Assembly: GCA_026182355.1 (NCBI GenBank)
Contig: JAPFBL010000168.1
Location: forward strand, 1,315,501-1,379,500
Origin: Hermatobates lingyangjiaoensis
Lineage: Eukaryota > Arthropoda > Insecta > Hemiptera > Hermatobatidae
Reading direction: 5' to 3'
Length of the DNA stretch: 64,000 bases
The notes beneath the pieces are model-generated. The model saw only the letters and a program-made list of their open reading frames with translations. It ran no database searches and was not told where the DNA came from. Within the stretch, counting starts at the first letter, position 1. Every line of letters begins with the position of its first letter. Positions 20,581 to 30,860 of this stretch are shown here, in pieces. A program made the position numbers and the translations under genes.

Positions 20581-21549
20581 TCATAAACTGTCTCTAGATT
20601 CCATCTGTTGGGCCTTCAATCTTGGTTCGTGTTCTTGCGTCGTTCTAGAATATAGTTTTAACGTCCTGTTGAATCCTGTGGTTTGGTTGTTCATATTTGG
20701 TTTTAGTTCTATTATCTTAAGGACTTCAGCAATTTGTAGTCTAGTGTTTTTCACTAGCATTTCTCGAGTCAATTTGATTTTATGTTCTTTTATGGTATGT
20801 TCTTTTGGGGCTCCTGCTGGCAGATGCATTGTGAGTCTTCTTGAAATTGTTGTTGTTGTTGAACCAATGTATTTTGATTTTTAGGATCTCGCAGTTTCCT
20901 ATTAAACAATTATATTGATAAATTACATTGGTTCTCTGAAGTTGTGGTTTTAAGTGCAGGTTGTTTTTTTATTATCATATTGGATGTACTAATACTCTTG
21001 TAATATATGTTGATTTTGAGCTGGTCTTCTGCCTTGATGCATTGTGTGTTGTCCTTGATTATGTTCTTCAATATTCTTTCATCTATTTTGTAAGCCTTTG
21101 AATATTGGTTTTTGTAATAGATGTTATGAGTTATACCATTTTTGGTTGCTTTTGAATTTTCTTGTTGCTCATTGTTCACTCGATTGATGTACAACTGTAG
21201 AATATCATCAAATTTCCTGTTTCTATAGCCATTGTTAATCAATACCTGTTTTGTATTTCGTATGGTTTGGTGAAACGTCTCCCAATTAGATGACGTTTTA
21301 TAGGCTCTATGAATGAGCGTTTTGCTAGTGCCTTCTTTATACCTGTCAGGGCACTCACTATCTGCATTTAAATGTATTCCACTATAAGTGGATTTGATAT
21401 AAACTGAAGTTTGTAATTCATTGTTGCATTCTTTTATAGTAACATCCAGAAAATTTATAATTTTGTTGTTATTGATTTCTTTTGTAAATTTTAGTACTGA
21501 GTTACTTTCAAACAACCTTTTAAGTTCTTCAATTTCATGAGCATCATGA
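20581..21549 (-). pseudogene. PLE RT C-terminus, linker and GIY-YIG endonuclease (lineage B), frameshifted
   Basis: The frame at 21515-20910 (201 residues, and readable back to about 21549 as HHDAHEIEEL) carries FLDV (residues 22-25), the segment that follows the RT palm, and a charged linker rich in R, K and N. At its end comes VIYQYNC, the GIY-like strand with its first Cys. Near 20880 an extra base in an A-rich run shifts the frame. In the next frame, KYIG, the SRRLTMH helix with the conserved Arg, and LPAGAPKEH follow (to 20581). LTREMLV and LQIAEVLKIIELKPNMN hold the catalytic Glu region. It is closest in sequence to lineages E and F. It is a dead copy: RT is truncated and the nuclease is frameshifted. 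Confidence 0.85.
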
Positions 21550-22446
21550 TGTTATAGTAGGTGATTATGTTTTAATATTTTGCATTAATTTTTAGTCTTT
21601 ATTGAATATTTTTTAATAGCTTTTATTAGCCTTTAATTTAATACTGTAGAACATATTTGGACCTAGCAAGTCACTGGTTGTATGATATCTTTCTCGATCG
21701 TACAAGAAGAATCCTGTATATTTTCTTCTCTAATACTGACTACTGTACTTTTTCATTACGAGTTGTATATTTTTATTTTTTACTGCAATTACAGTTGAAT
21801 ATTTTTTTATATTTCTTAATTTTTAAATGAACATTTCTGGACCTCGCGAGACACTGAACCCGCAAACTACCGAGGGATTACTGTATATTTAATTAAAATA
21901 TAACTTATATATAAAAGAAAATTTTTTTGCATCAGTGAGTGGAATTGAGTACGAAGTGCCGTGTGAGTGACAGACCTCTGCTTTAAATAAACTTGAGAAG
22001 GTGAATTATTTTGGACTTTCGATATTGAATGAGATTCACTTCACAAGCATTCTGAGTGGCAGTAATAAGCATCACGTGTAAATTACTATAACAGAAATCC
22101 TACGAGTGTGGGCGTTGAAATTATAGAAGTATTGAATATTAATTGCGTAATATTGGATATAAAATTGATGGTTGTGCGAGGTGGGACCGTTAGTGTGCTC
22201 CGGCAGGTGTGAAGCTACGCATCCCGTGTTAGTCTGTAGGCCAAACCTAGCCCAATAGCCTACAAACGAAATCCTGCTGGCCTGAATCATAATAGCAAAG
22301 CACTTTGCACCTATTATCTGAACCAATCCTAACCCTTGAACACAGCGAACAACAACACGTGTGCTGCTACCTCACAGTGTTTCGTGTTTTACATCCTTTA
22401 TCCTTAAGCTTAATTAATTTCTTATCCCGATAATTACTTACACTGG
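21550..22446. other. Unassigned spacer
   Basis: AT-rich. An open frame at 22072-22326 on the minus strand shows no known motif. GGACCTCGCGAGACACTG and its relative GGACCTAGCAAGTCACTG (near 21839 and 21659) are two copies of a roughly 180-bp imperfect tandem unit (TACTGTA..., TTTTTAATAG/TTTTTAA). Confidence 0.4.
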
Positions 22447-22512
22447 ATCTAGTTAGATCACAGAAGCTAAGCAAAATTGGGTGTGTTTAGGACGTGGATG
22501 GGTGACACAACA
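22447..22512 (+). pseudogene. 5S rRNA-derived fragment
   Basis: 'TTAGATCACAGAAGCTAAGC' followed by TTGGGTGTGTTTAGGACG and TGGATGGGTGACA matches the 5S rRNA internal promoter region (box A word AAGCTAAGCA, intermediate element, and GGATGGGTGAC of box C). Neither the 5' third nor the 3' end of 5S is present, so this is a pseudogene or the head of a 5S-derived SINE. I see no second copy in the window. Confidence 0.7.
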
Positions 22513-22819
22513 TGTAATCGATTCCTCCGGCAGTGTTCCTTATACCTGTTTTATAACAGTCTCAATCAAAAATGAGATTCACTGTCGCCCTTTTCATAGT
22601 CCAAAAGGCATTAAGTAAGCCTCAATAATGATCGGCATGAAAAAAAATATTTATTGAAAACCCAGTGAAGTATGAGTAGTTATTTCTGCTGTTACCTGTC
22701 ATGTCATTTATTACTAAATTTTTAAATAAAAGTTATATACATTTTCATTTGTTTACATGAATACTAATGTTTCCTGTGATCACATATACCATTTTATAGA
22801 ACGGTTTGAAAAAAAATAT

Positions 22820-22925
22820 ATGTGAATATCAACGTCCAAACCATAGTAAGAAATGAGAAAAAACACTGAGATCTTTCAACTGTAACAAGCGGTCTTTTTT
22901 CTCATTACTTCTTTTTTGTTTATAT
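22820..22925 (-). repeat. H1 half-element, diverged
   Basis: 'TATCAACGTCCAAACCATAG', AAGAAATGAGAAAAAAC, GAGATCTTTCAACTG, CAAGCGGTCTTTTTTCTC. The core side of the hairpin is deleted and replaced by the opposite arm's TTTTTTCTCATT. Confidence 0.7.
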
Positions 22926-22949
22926 ATATTACGTTAACAGCTAAATTAT

Positions 22950-23140
22950 AGATAAATAATTAAAAAGTGTTTAGTATATTTACAGTTTCTAAATTTCTTT
23001 TTAACCATCATCAGGAGAGAACAGACTTGATACTCCCGAAGTAACGGTTGGGACCCAATGAATGTTTAGGACACCCAATAAATACAGTCTCTTCTCCCCT
23101 GACGGTTAAACAAAAAGTTAGAGAGTGTAAGTGAGTATAT
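22950..23140. repeat. H6 palindrome
   Basis: The left arm on the minus strand reads CUGAUGA-U-GGUUAAAAA-GAAAUUUAG then AAACTGTAAA. The right arm near 23098 reads CTGACGGTTAAAC then GTTAGAGAGTGTAAGTGAG. The spacer 23015-23095 holds ACCCAATGAATG... and ACCCAATAAATAC. Confidence 0.6.
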
Positions 23141-23189
23141 CTATTTATTACTTACTTATAATTTACCTTTTAACATTATGATTAAACCA

Positions 23190-23312
23190 TATTTGGGTGA
23201 CTCTGACGAATACCGCTTGTTATAGTTGAAAGATCTAAGTCTTTTTTCCCCATTTAATTTTGTGGTTTGATCATTGATTGTTATTTCACGCATTTATGTG
23301 AAATCTTGTTAT
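23190..23312 (+). repeat. H1 half-element with part of the left end
   Basis: GACTCTGACGAATACCGC, TTATAGTTGAAAGATC, TTTGTGGTTTGATCATTG and 'TTTCACGCATTTATGTGAAA'. Core CUGACGA is intact; helix II has one mismatch (UACCG/UAGUU). Confidence 0.8.
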
Positions 23313-23317
23313 ATATG

Positions 23318-23400
23318 TTATTTTGACGATCGTCGTCATCAAGAGGCGAAAAGCTCCACAGGAAGCCAGATTGGAGTCTTTTTGTTCTGTATCTCTTTTC
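23318..23400 (-). repeat. H11 terminal hairpin fragment
   Basis: The minus strand reads CUUGAUGACGACGAUCGUCAAAAU, matching H11 at 46665-46705 (CUGAUGA-C-GACG-AU-CGUU-GAAA). GAAA is changed to AAAA here. Confidence 0.5.
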
Positions 23401-23409
23401 TTTATGAAC

Positions 23410-24240
23410 TCCATTTCCTCCTTTTTCATTGTTATTGTTCTCAGAATTTTTATTTCTTTATTTTATGAGAAATAAAACCGCCCTTTTTCAATGTGGCTTC
23501 TTCATCTCCTGGTGGTGACTATTGCTGGAATATAGAAGTAAGTTGTGGCAATGACTATCTTCGTGTTACTTTCGTTATAATAAGTACATGAAGTCATATG
23601 AACTTTTACATATGAAATTAATTAGTTCTGCTTCATTTTCGAAAATTATTTGCATCAACAAGAACGAACGAACAACGTAAAAGTGCTCTTGAGTAAGTGT
23701 TAGAATTGGTCTGATTTAATAAACTTCAATTTTTTTTAAAATATCATTATATGATTTATCTAAAATATGGTTATCTAGTAATTTTGAAATTAGGTAATTG
23801 AAATACTATTTACTTAACTTGAGTATTACGAATGTACTGTGTAACTCTTAAAGTGTATTACATAAACTGCATTATATAGTCCCTCGTAAATTCATAAACT
23901 TGAGGAAATGCTGTCCACAGAAAGTTAGAAGTACCAGCAAGTTTTTATAGGTAAAAGGAAGAAAATATTGTAGCTATTGGAAAGCATCTCGCTTTCTTCT
24001 GGGGATACAATTTCTAAAGATGAGCTTTAGAGAGGGTTAATTTAATTAGATGGTTTGGGCTACTTAATCTTCTCCACTTACTGGATCTCTGACCTTCTCA
24101 TCCCGCTTACCTTCTTATCTACCACTTCAGTGAAATTATTTAAACATTATTACTATCGAATACACCATAGCATTTATTTAGTGTAGCTTTTAATTATACA
24201 TTCATTATTATATTATTAGAATGGCGAAATGTTTAGATAT
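23410..24240. other. Unassigned AT-rich spacer
   Basis: No supported feature. Confidence 0.5.
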
Positions 24241-25505
24241 TTGATAACAGGTTTTCTCCTTATCTGAATACTGGGTGTTTGTTATATGAGTCACTGTTTT
24301 ATTTATTTGATAACAAGCTTTCTCATTATCTTGAATACTGGGTGTTTATTACACCCAGTATAAATTATATAACATTTTGAAAACTTGTTATATAATTTGA
24401 TAATAATAACAAATTATTATCAAAAACTTGTTAATTTGATAACAAGTTTTCTCGTTATCTGAATACTGGGTGTTTGTTATATCAGTCACTGTTTTATTTA
24501 TTTGATAACAAGTACTCATTATCTGAATACTGGGTGATTGTTATATCAGTCACTGTTTTATTTATTTGATAACAAGTTTTCTCATTATCTTGAATACTGG
24601 GTGTTTGTTATATCAGTCACTGTTTTATTTATTTGATAACAAGTTTTCTCATTATCTTGAATACTGGGTGTTTGTGATATGAGTTACTGTTTTATTTATT
24701 TGATAACAAGTTTTCTCATTATCTTGAATACTGGGTATTTGTTATATGAGTCACAGTTTTATTTATTTAATAACAAGTTTTCTCATTATCTTGAATACTA
24801 GGTGTTTGTTATATCAGTCACTGTTTTATTTATTTGATAACAAGTTTTCTCATTATCTTGAATACTAGGTGTTTGTTATATCAGTCACTGTTTTATTTAT
24901 TTGATAACAAGTTTTCTCATTATCTTGAATACTGGGTGTTTGTTATATCAATCACTGTTTTATTTATTTGATAACAAGTTTTCTCATTATCTTGAATACT
25001 GGGTGTTTGTTATATGAGTCACAGTTTTATTTATTTGATAACAAGTTTTCTCATTATCTTGAATACTAGGTGTTTGTTATATCAGTCACTGTTTTATTTA
25101 TTTGATAACAAGTTTTCTCATTATCTTGAATACTGGGTGTTTCTTATATCAGTTACTGTTTTATTTATTTGATAACAAGTTTCCTCATTATCTTGAATAT
25201 TGGGTGTTTCTGATATCAATCACTGTTTTATTTATTTGATAACAAGTTTTCTCATTATCTTGAATACTGGGTGTTTGTTATATCAGTCACTGTTTTATTT
25301 ATTTGATAACAAGTTTTCTCGTTATCTGAATACTGGGTGTTTGTTATATCAGTCACTGTTTTATTTATTTGATAACAAGTTTTCTCATTATCTTGAATAC
25401 TGGGTGTTTGTGATATGAGTCACTGTTTTATTGATTTCATAACAAGTTTTCTCATTATCTTGAATACTGGCTGTTTGTTATATGAGTTACTGCTTTATTT
25501 ATTTA
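24241..25505 (+). repeat. 67-bp minisatellite, about 17-18 units
   Basis: The unit GATAACAAGTTTTCTCATTA, TCTTGAATACTGGGTGTTTG, TTATATCAGTCACTG, TTTTATTTATTT repeats with a 67-bp period (for example GATAAC at 24568 and 24635). Some units lack one T in ATCTTGAA. Units differ at a handful of positions, and the array is less uniform than the one at 10791. Open frames such as 25200-25418 are by-products of the repeat. The block 24336-24432 interrupts the array. Confidence 0.95.
24336..24432. repeat. Hairpin cluster inside the 67-bp array
   Basis: Three inverted repeats in a row: TACTGGGTGT/ACACCCAGTA (24336-24360, 5-base loop); AAATTATATAACA/TGTTATATAATTT (near 24362-24400); GATAATA/TATTATC (near 24401-24423). 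They are built from the array's own sequence. Confidence 0.85.
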
Positions 25506-25509
25506 TCTG

Positions 25510-25920
25510 TTGGTACTAAAGGAAAATGTATTTTCCGTTATTGTCAATTGAAATATTCTATCCATCCAAAGAGTTATTGATAAGGAGACCAATTATCATA
25601 TATAAAGAAGTACTACTACAATGCAAGTATATTTCTTTACAGGTTAATACCAGTCTGCAATCCCGCCATTGCTCTGCAACATCTTTATAAACATTTCAGT
25701 TGTATTTTCTCTTCAGTTCTCCTTAATGTTTCCAGGAAATGAATGTTATTTAAGTATTCTCCACAGTCTTTCACATTTTACATTTAAATTGAAGAATTCT
25801 TTATTTTACAAATAACCTAAAATCATTTGAAAATAATCGTTGAGATAAATTACTATTTTCACTAACAACGATAAATAATATAATTTCCGAAAATATTTTT
25901 ATTTGATTTCAATAATACAT
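25510..25920. other. Unassigned AT-rich spacer
   Basis: No supported feature. Confidence 0.5.
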
Positions 25921-25925
25921 AATAT

Positions 25926-26070
25926 ATATGATCAAACTACAGTAAGAAATGGGAAGACAAGACTAATTGAATTTTGAGGATATTGGTCAGGTTGGAATAA
26001 ACTCCTTTATGCCAATGTTTCAATGTATATATACGTCATCTTCACAGTTAGAACATATTTGTTCAATAAA
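25926..26070 (-). repeat. Chimera of H1 outer end and H2 hairpin
   Basis: 25926-25968 is an H1 left end ('GATCAAACTACAGTAAG', AGACAAGACTAA). At about 25968 it switches to an H2 end: ATTTTGAGGATATTGGTCAG, AATAAACTCCTTTATGCC, then on the minus strand CUGUGAAGAUGAC...CAUUGAAACAUUGGC. The core has CUGUGAAGA (two-base insertion). Confidence 0.65.
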
Positions 26071-26074
26071 CACT

Positions 26075-27035
26075 ACAATTTTGCAATTATTACGCGCACT
26101 AATAGTGCACGTCGTAACTAGCAGTTCCAGACCAGAGGCCTTCTACTGCTTGATTACTGAGCTACTATAACTTGGACTATCTACTACTATAACTTACTAT
26201 ATATTAATTCATGTAGGTTATTGAGTTCGTCTGTATAGTAATGAATTCGTTTTCGCGGTCATGGGGTCTTCTTTGTCATAGTTTTCAATGTTTTTATTCA
26301 TGAGTTGAAAAAATAGTCAGTGGATGAAGTGATTGTTCAGTGAGGTTGAGGCAGGATTGTGAGCTTGTTCAAGGAGGATTGAATGAGTATGTTGTTTTCA
26401 TTAGTCATAAGTCGGGTGATGTAACTATCTATGGATTCAATTTTAAAATCATTGTGAATATCCACATTTCAAGAATAGCTAGGCTGAAAGGTCCCATAAT
26501 CGTTTCTTAAGCATTATTTATTATTTAGTGGATTTTTTTTTTATTCACATTGAGACCGGATATCTTTCACTTTTGAAATAATCTCGCCACTTTTTACGAT
26601 ATTGCTTTCACTTTTCCAGAATGACTAGTTCAGATTTGTCTAGTTCTAATATCAAACCTTCAGTTAATTGAAAACAGCCAACCATATTAAATTACTTTTA
26701 GATCTTCTTCCGGCTAAAGAGACCTGTCGTTAGGCTTCCTTTTTTGTCTTCAAGTAATTTCTCTTCACCATCTTATTTCCCTTTCACCAATAAAGTATTT
26801 CTTTTTTTTTTAGTTTTTTTTTTCTTAATACCTACTATTATAAACCGAGGATATCCCAGGGAGAAAGGTAAAATGATAAACGTTCGCATTTCTAAATTGT
26901 TTGTTAGAGCACGTAATGTATTGTTCTCTTGCATGTTAATAATTTATATCTTCCGTTGGTATATTTTATAATATAACAAATATTCTGAATAACTGCTGAA
27001 TGATTCATCGTTCTAGATAATAGGACGAGTCATCT
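26075..27035. other. Probable PLE 3' region, then unassigned
   Basis: 26075-26520 follows the H2-type hairpin on its 5' side (minus strand) and may be the element's 3' non-coding part, though I see no nuclease motif. 26520-27035 is AT-rich with T runs and unassigned. Confidence 0.35.
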
Positions 27036-27040
27036 GTCGA

Positions 27041-27118
27041 TAATCTGTAGAATCACCGATCAAACAAAAAGCCGGTAACGGCTGACGTTATTACCCGCTA
27101 GGGTATCGGTTTAAACCG
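27041..27118 (+). mobile_element. SINE tail B fragment
   Basis: 'TGTAGAATCACCGATCAAAC', AAAAAGCCGGTAACGGC, 'TGACGTTATTACCCGCTAGG' and TATCGG. The same tail ends the SINE copies at 55138-55428 (plus) and 51535-51835 (minus). Here no head or body precedes it. Confidence 0.75.
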
Positions 27119-27195
27119 ATATATATATATATATCTTTTGTATTTTTTTGTTATTGAGGTCTAGGTCATATAAAAGAAAATAAACTCCTTCCTAG

Positions 27196-27233
27196 GCCAA
27201 CGTTTCGATGTATTTGTACATCATTTTCAGGGC
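27196..27233 (-). ncRNA. Hammerhead-like motif with a core mutation (left arm)
   Basis: Same fold as the right arm but the core reads CUGAAAA in place of CUGAAGA. The conserved G8 is changed to A, which would abolish known hammerhead chemistry. Confidence 0.5.
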
Positions 27234-27332
27234 TAAAATTAGAGTAAGGACTATAATACAATTACCAAGACAATCTACAACTCACATACATATTGTTTTG
27301 GTAAATATTTTATATTCCTTACTCTAATTTTA

Positions 27333-27370
27333 GCCCTGAAGATGATGTACAAATACATCGAAACGTTGGC
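27333..27370 (+). ncRNA. Hammerhead-ribozyme-like motif (right arm)
   Basis: Helix I GCC (27333-27335) with GGC (27368-27370). Core CUGAAGA (27336-27342), extra U (27343). Helix II GAUGUA (27344-27349) with UACAUC (27354-27359), loop CAAA. GAAA 27360-27363. Triplet GUU ending at 27367. Helix II differs in sequence and length from the H2 copy at 1186 but still pairs. Confidence 0.62.
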
Positions 27371-27489
27371 CTAGGAAGGAGTTTATTTTCTTTTATGTGA
27401 CCTAGCTCTCAATAACAAAACATACAATAGAATAGAATAGGTCAAGAACAATTTATTGAGTATATATATATATATATATATATATGGGT

Positions 27490-29115
27490 GGGTTAGAGGT
27501 GTAATCTATAACTTTATTTTAAATTGGAAATAATTGTTTGAAATACGAGTTTTTTAGAATCCGAGCTCGGGTATGGAATGGATTAATCTTTAATCTCAAG
27601 GTACCATTGTAGCTTGAACGATAAACATTTAGTCACTGACACTGATCTAATTTGGTATCAAGGTGTTTAGTAATATGTGTTTATTTTGAGGTAAATGATG
27701 TTGGAAATGAACAGGGAAACAGAATTAAAACTGATGTCATGGGAGTTCGCATAGATAGTGACTGTAAAGTTACTTTACTTATCGACATAGATGTTGTATG
27801 TCAATTCAAACATGGACTCACCTTTGTAGAAGTAGAACAGTCATAAAAAGTTCAGCACTAAATGCATCCAGGCAGTAAACTCAGGCAAGCATTAACATGG
27901 ATAGAAATTATGAATGAAAAGGAAATTGAAGGAATAACTTGGGACAAGTTTGACAGCCACGACGTCTACGTCTTTCCATTCCCTTAACAGAATTAAGAAG
28001 TTTGAGAGAGATATGGGAAAAGATGCTCTTCATGTTTGGCAGGTCTTCGGTAAGAAATTCACTTGGGCATATTAAAGATACACGAAGTGGAAAAAGAAGA
28101 TAGAAAACTCCTTAATAACTGTGACAAGCTTAATGACACCTAGACAAAAAAAGTATTACTGAAAAAGTAAAAATAATTAGGTCGTTTGTGGTCCTAGGCC
28201 AGTGAGGTCTCCCTGCTGGTAAAACAGGATTTTCAATAAAAAAAGAAGGAAGGATACCCACATTTTCGAAAGTTGTTCTTTAAAAGGTTTAATTGGTATC
28301 TATAGTCTTTAATGTTATTATAAACTCCGCGAATACTCAGGCATCTAGTGAAAGCCTTGTTAACATGAAAGTAGCTACTACTACAATAAATATGATGCTG
28401 AGTATTGCTAGATTTTATCGTGGTTAGATTTTTTTTTGAAAAATCATTGTACTTTTAATTCCTCAAGGTCTTATGAAGTTTATAAGTCCTTTGAAGCTTT
28501 AATCTATGTTCTGCATTTCATTGTTGATTTATCTACAAATCAGACATACTAGATGGTTTTTTTTCAGAATTTCAAGTGAATTTAGATTAGTGAGAGAGAG
28601 TCTAGATTTAATATCAGTTATAGCAGAACCATTCGTAGCTTGCATAAGCTCATATGTTTGCTTGCCTTGACTTATTTAGACAGCAGTTTCCTAGACATAG
28701 CTTGAGGCATGCGTACTAAACAGCTATAATATCAAACCTTTTTTTTTCTGTAATTTTACCCGTTTTTCTTTAGTAGCTTTTGAATTCTTTGTTCTTTTTT
28801 AATATCCCTAGTTAAATAGTAAATTTGTTTCTAAATGTTAGGCTATAAAGTCAGTAGTGATTATTGAAAAGAAATGATAGTTATTTACCCTGCTGGACTA
28901 GACATAAATTATGTCGCAGAGAATTTGCGTTTGTTATAGCCTTGCTAATACTCTACGCAATGATCATTTCAATTCCACCTTTCCTTGACACTGTTTGTCC
29001 TTGGCATTATTTGAATGTCTGCCTTTTCATTTGGCTATTGATCCTTCTAGGTAGTGCCTAAGGCCTTCCGCAAACAAGATCAATTCGTCGATAGGTTCTA
29101 AATGGTAAGAATAAC
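27490..29115. other. Spacer with a possible decayed coding stretch
   Basis: 27640-28180 has a less AT-biased, more protein-like look: an open frame at 27652-27846 includes DVMGVRIDSDCKVTLLIDID, and further short open pieces follow in other frames (TAFKILK-like pieces are absent). I cannot name a family. It may be a decayed transposon or processed pseudogene. The remainder is AT-rich and unassigned. Confidence 0.3.
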
Positions 29116-29118
29116 AGC

Positions 29119-29135
29119 AGGTCAAAGGTCGACCT
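29119..29135 (+). promoter_or_regulatory. Nuclear-receptor-like DR1 site overlapping a palindrome
   Basis: AGGTCA-A-AGGTCG (29119-29131) is a direct repeat of the hexamer with one-base spacing. AGGTCGACCT (29126-29135) is a perfect palindrome of the same half-site. It sits in a GC-balanced block (28860-29165). The match is to the generic nuclear-receptor consensus only. Confidence 0.35.
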
Positions 29136-29262
29136 GCCCACATATCAGCTTATTATGCCTAATTGCTTGTTATATAAATGATGAGACTTTGTAGGATGTG
29201 TTTTTAAATCATTTGTCGTTCCTAACCTTCTAATCTTTTTTCTAATTTACATATGACATTCT

Positions 29263-29265
<3 letters not shown>

Positions 29266-29315
<50 letters not shown>
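29266..29315. repeat. (TA)n microsatellite
   Basis: About 50 bp of pure TA at the left end of an H1 element. Confidence 0.95.
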
Positions 29316-29320
<5 letters not shown>

Positions 29321-29770
29321 AGACTTCACAATAAACACGTGATACAGCAATGAACGTCCAACATGTTGGGTTTTACCAGTTCAAGTTAACTGACATAACT
29401 GAGTCAGTCACATAGTGCCCTATGGGGTATGGGGAGTCTGCTTGTTAGACGCGGAAAGTCTAGAACATATTCTTCTCCAGTGCTCGCAGGAAATGCTGGA
29501 GAAGATGAAAAACTGGAGATGAGGCCACTGTGAATAGAATCCTGACCAACACCAAATTCTGGCAAATAGCTACCCACCGTGTAGCTATCTAAGGTGGATA
29601 GCTACCGGAGACCACCGAGCCATCTAAGCGGAGAGTTTTGGAAGCTCGAACTAAGAAGTAAGAAGTAAGTATGTTGGGATTTGACTCTGGTCAAGACAGC
29701 TTGTTACTGTTGAAAGACCTTAGTCTTTTTCCTCATTCCATTTTGTGGTTTAGACGTTTTAATACATATG
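29315..29770. repeat. H1 element split by a LINE fragment
   Basis: Left end at 29320-29365 (CACAATAAACACGTGATAC...AACGTCC), right arm at 29680-29765 (TTTGACTCTGGTCAAGACAG, TTACTGTTGAAAGACC, TTTTGTGGTTTAGACG). The right core is mutated (CUGGUCAA). The 29396-29665 insert separates them. Confidence 0.7.
29396..29665 (+). pseudogene. Non-LTR retrotransposon (LINE) 3' end
   Basis: One frame reads VCLLDAESLEHILLQCSQEM (about 29422-29505), the C-terminal Cys/His zinc-knuckle pattern C-x-ESLEHILLQC found after the reverse transcriptase in LINEs. One expected Cys is missing and a stop follows soon after. The sequence ends in a short repeated tail, AAGAAGTAAGAAGTAAG, as in LINEs that end in a simple repeat rather than poly(A). 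It is truncated at its 5' end, the usual fate. I cannot assign the clade. Confidence 0.6.
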
Positions 29771-30535
29771 AGTTCAAAATCGAAAAATTGTAACACACAG
29801 AGTAAAGAAACATTTAAACTTGTAAAGCTTAAAACCTTTTACAAAAGCAGAAGTAAGAATTTTTTGACTAAGAAAATGAAATTGACTGGTTTGGATGTAG
29901 ACACATCTGTCTACTTATTTACTAAATGACATAAAAATAGTTTAGTTCTATGTTAGTTCTAAAAGATAGTTGAATTATTGGGTTTTTAAAGGAATATTAC
30001 ATTTTGAAATATTTGACAGAGGTATGGAAAGAAAAACTCTGTTTGACTGTGAGAAGTTTGGGAAGGCTATAAGAAAGGGATTTGTCTGAAACGCAAGAGA
30101 CAGGGGGGACGTTGGGAGTTCTCGAAGGGTAATGACCTGATACAGACACATATTTCAAATAGTTTCTTCATATATTCTACTGTTGCCATTTGCATGTGAC
30201 ACTTCCTTAACTCCTTTAAAACTCAAACCCCCCCCCCCCTCCTACCCGGGTACAAAACTTTTTCTCCTAACTTAAGACATATTTTCACCCTTATCTCAAT
30301 ATTCATGACGTTGGTAATGTGCCTGTATGTGTTTATCTATTTGTATATTAGCATATACACCTGTGGTTAGGCCCAACTTGACTCAGATATAATGGCCCAA
30401 TAAATTTACGTTTATTAATTACATAAATGTAAGTAAAGTTTAGTTTTTTTATATTTTTCAGATGATGTTTTAATAATAATTAGCACTTTGAGAGGATGTA
30501 GCAAATATATATATGTCGGCCATTTGACTAAATAC
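29771..30535. other. Unassigned spacer with a C run
   Basis: Contains a run of 12-13 C at 30227-30239 and no supported gene. Confidence 0.5.
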
Positions 30536-30536
30536 G

Positions 30537-30665
30537 TATCAATGATTAAACCACAATATGAAATGGGAAAAAAGACTAAGATCTTTCAACCGTAGCAAGT
30601 AGTCTTTTCAGAGTCAAAAACCTGACTGGTTATTTCACGTCTTTATGTGAAATTTTCTTTATATA
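30537..30665. repeat. H1 copy with deleted right hairpin
   Basis: Left arm complete ('CAATGATTAAACCACAATAT', AAAGACTAAGATCTTTCAACC, then GTAGTCTTTTCAGAGTC). The right arm is reduced to the outer end 'GGTTATTTCACGTCTTTATG'. Confidence 0.8.
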
Positions 30666-30670
30666 TATAT

Positions 30671-30860
30671 ATTACAAATTCAATATTAATGACCGTTTGA
30701 TAGAATAGTTGTGTTATCTAATAGGGATTTGGTGTATTTTCTAGGTTCAAAAATCAAACTCTCGTTACCGACGTTTCATTTAAATTTGTTTTCATAGGCT
30801 ATTTAAAATTTAAAATAGTAGGCCTATTTTAAACTTGTTTATCGTTAGGCCTACAAACAA
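30671..30860 (-). mobile_element. PLE lineage A end relic
   Basis: 'ACCGTTTGATAGAATAG', TGTGTTATCTAATAGGG and CAAAAATCAAACTCTCGTTACC correspond to the lineage A end at 18770-18850, strongly diverged, with GACGTTTCATTTAAA and TTTTCATAGGC of the degenerate hairpin. Confidence 0.65.

Larger units (their letters stand above)
20239..21549 (-). mobile_element. Penelope-like element, lineage B, 5'-truncated
   Basis: A minus-strand PLE whose 3' end abuts (TA)n at 20211-20238. From 5' to 3' (right to left): RT remnant from about 21549, linker, GIY-YIG to 20581, 3' region, hammerhead motif at 20372-20412, terminal region. No inverted partner is visible to the right of 21549. Confidence 0.88.
27134..27430. 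repeat. H2 palindrome, second copy
   Basis: Arms 27140-27255 and 27320-27425 with a central loop of about 70 bp. (TA)n flanks both sides (27119-27133, 27461-27484). Outer ends TTGTTATTGAGGTC / TCTCAATAACAA, then ATAAACTCCTTCCTAGGCC / GGCCTAGGAAGGAGTTTAT. Both motifs face outward. Confidence 0.9.

Noticed and set aside
24241..25505. Regular repeats as a CRISPR array
   Set aside because: Units are directly adjacent with no unique spacers, in a eukaryotic context. It is a minisatellite.
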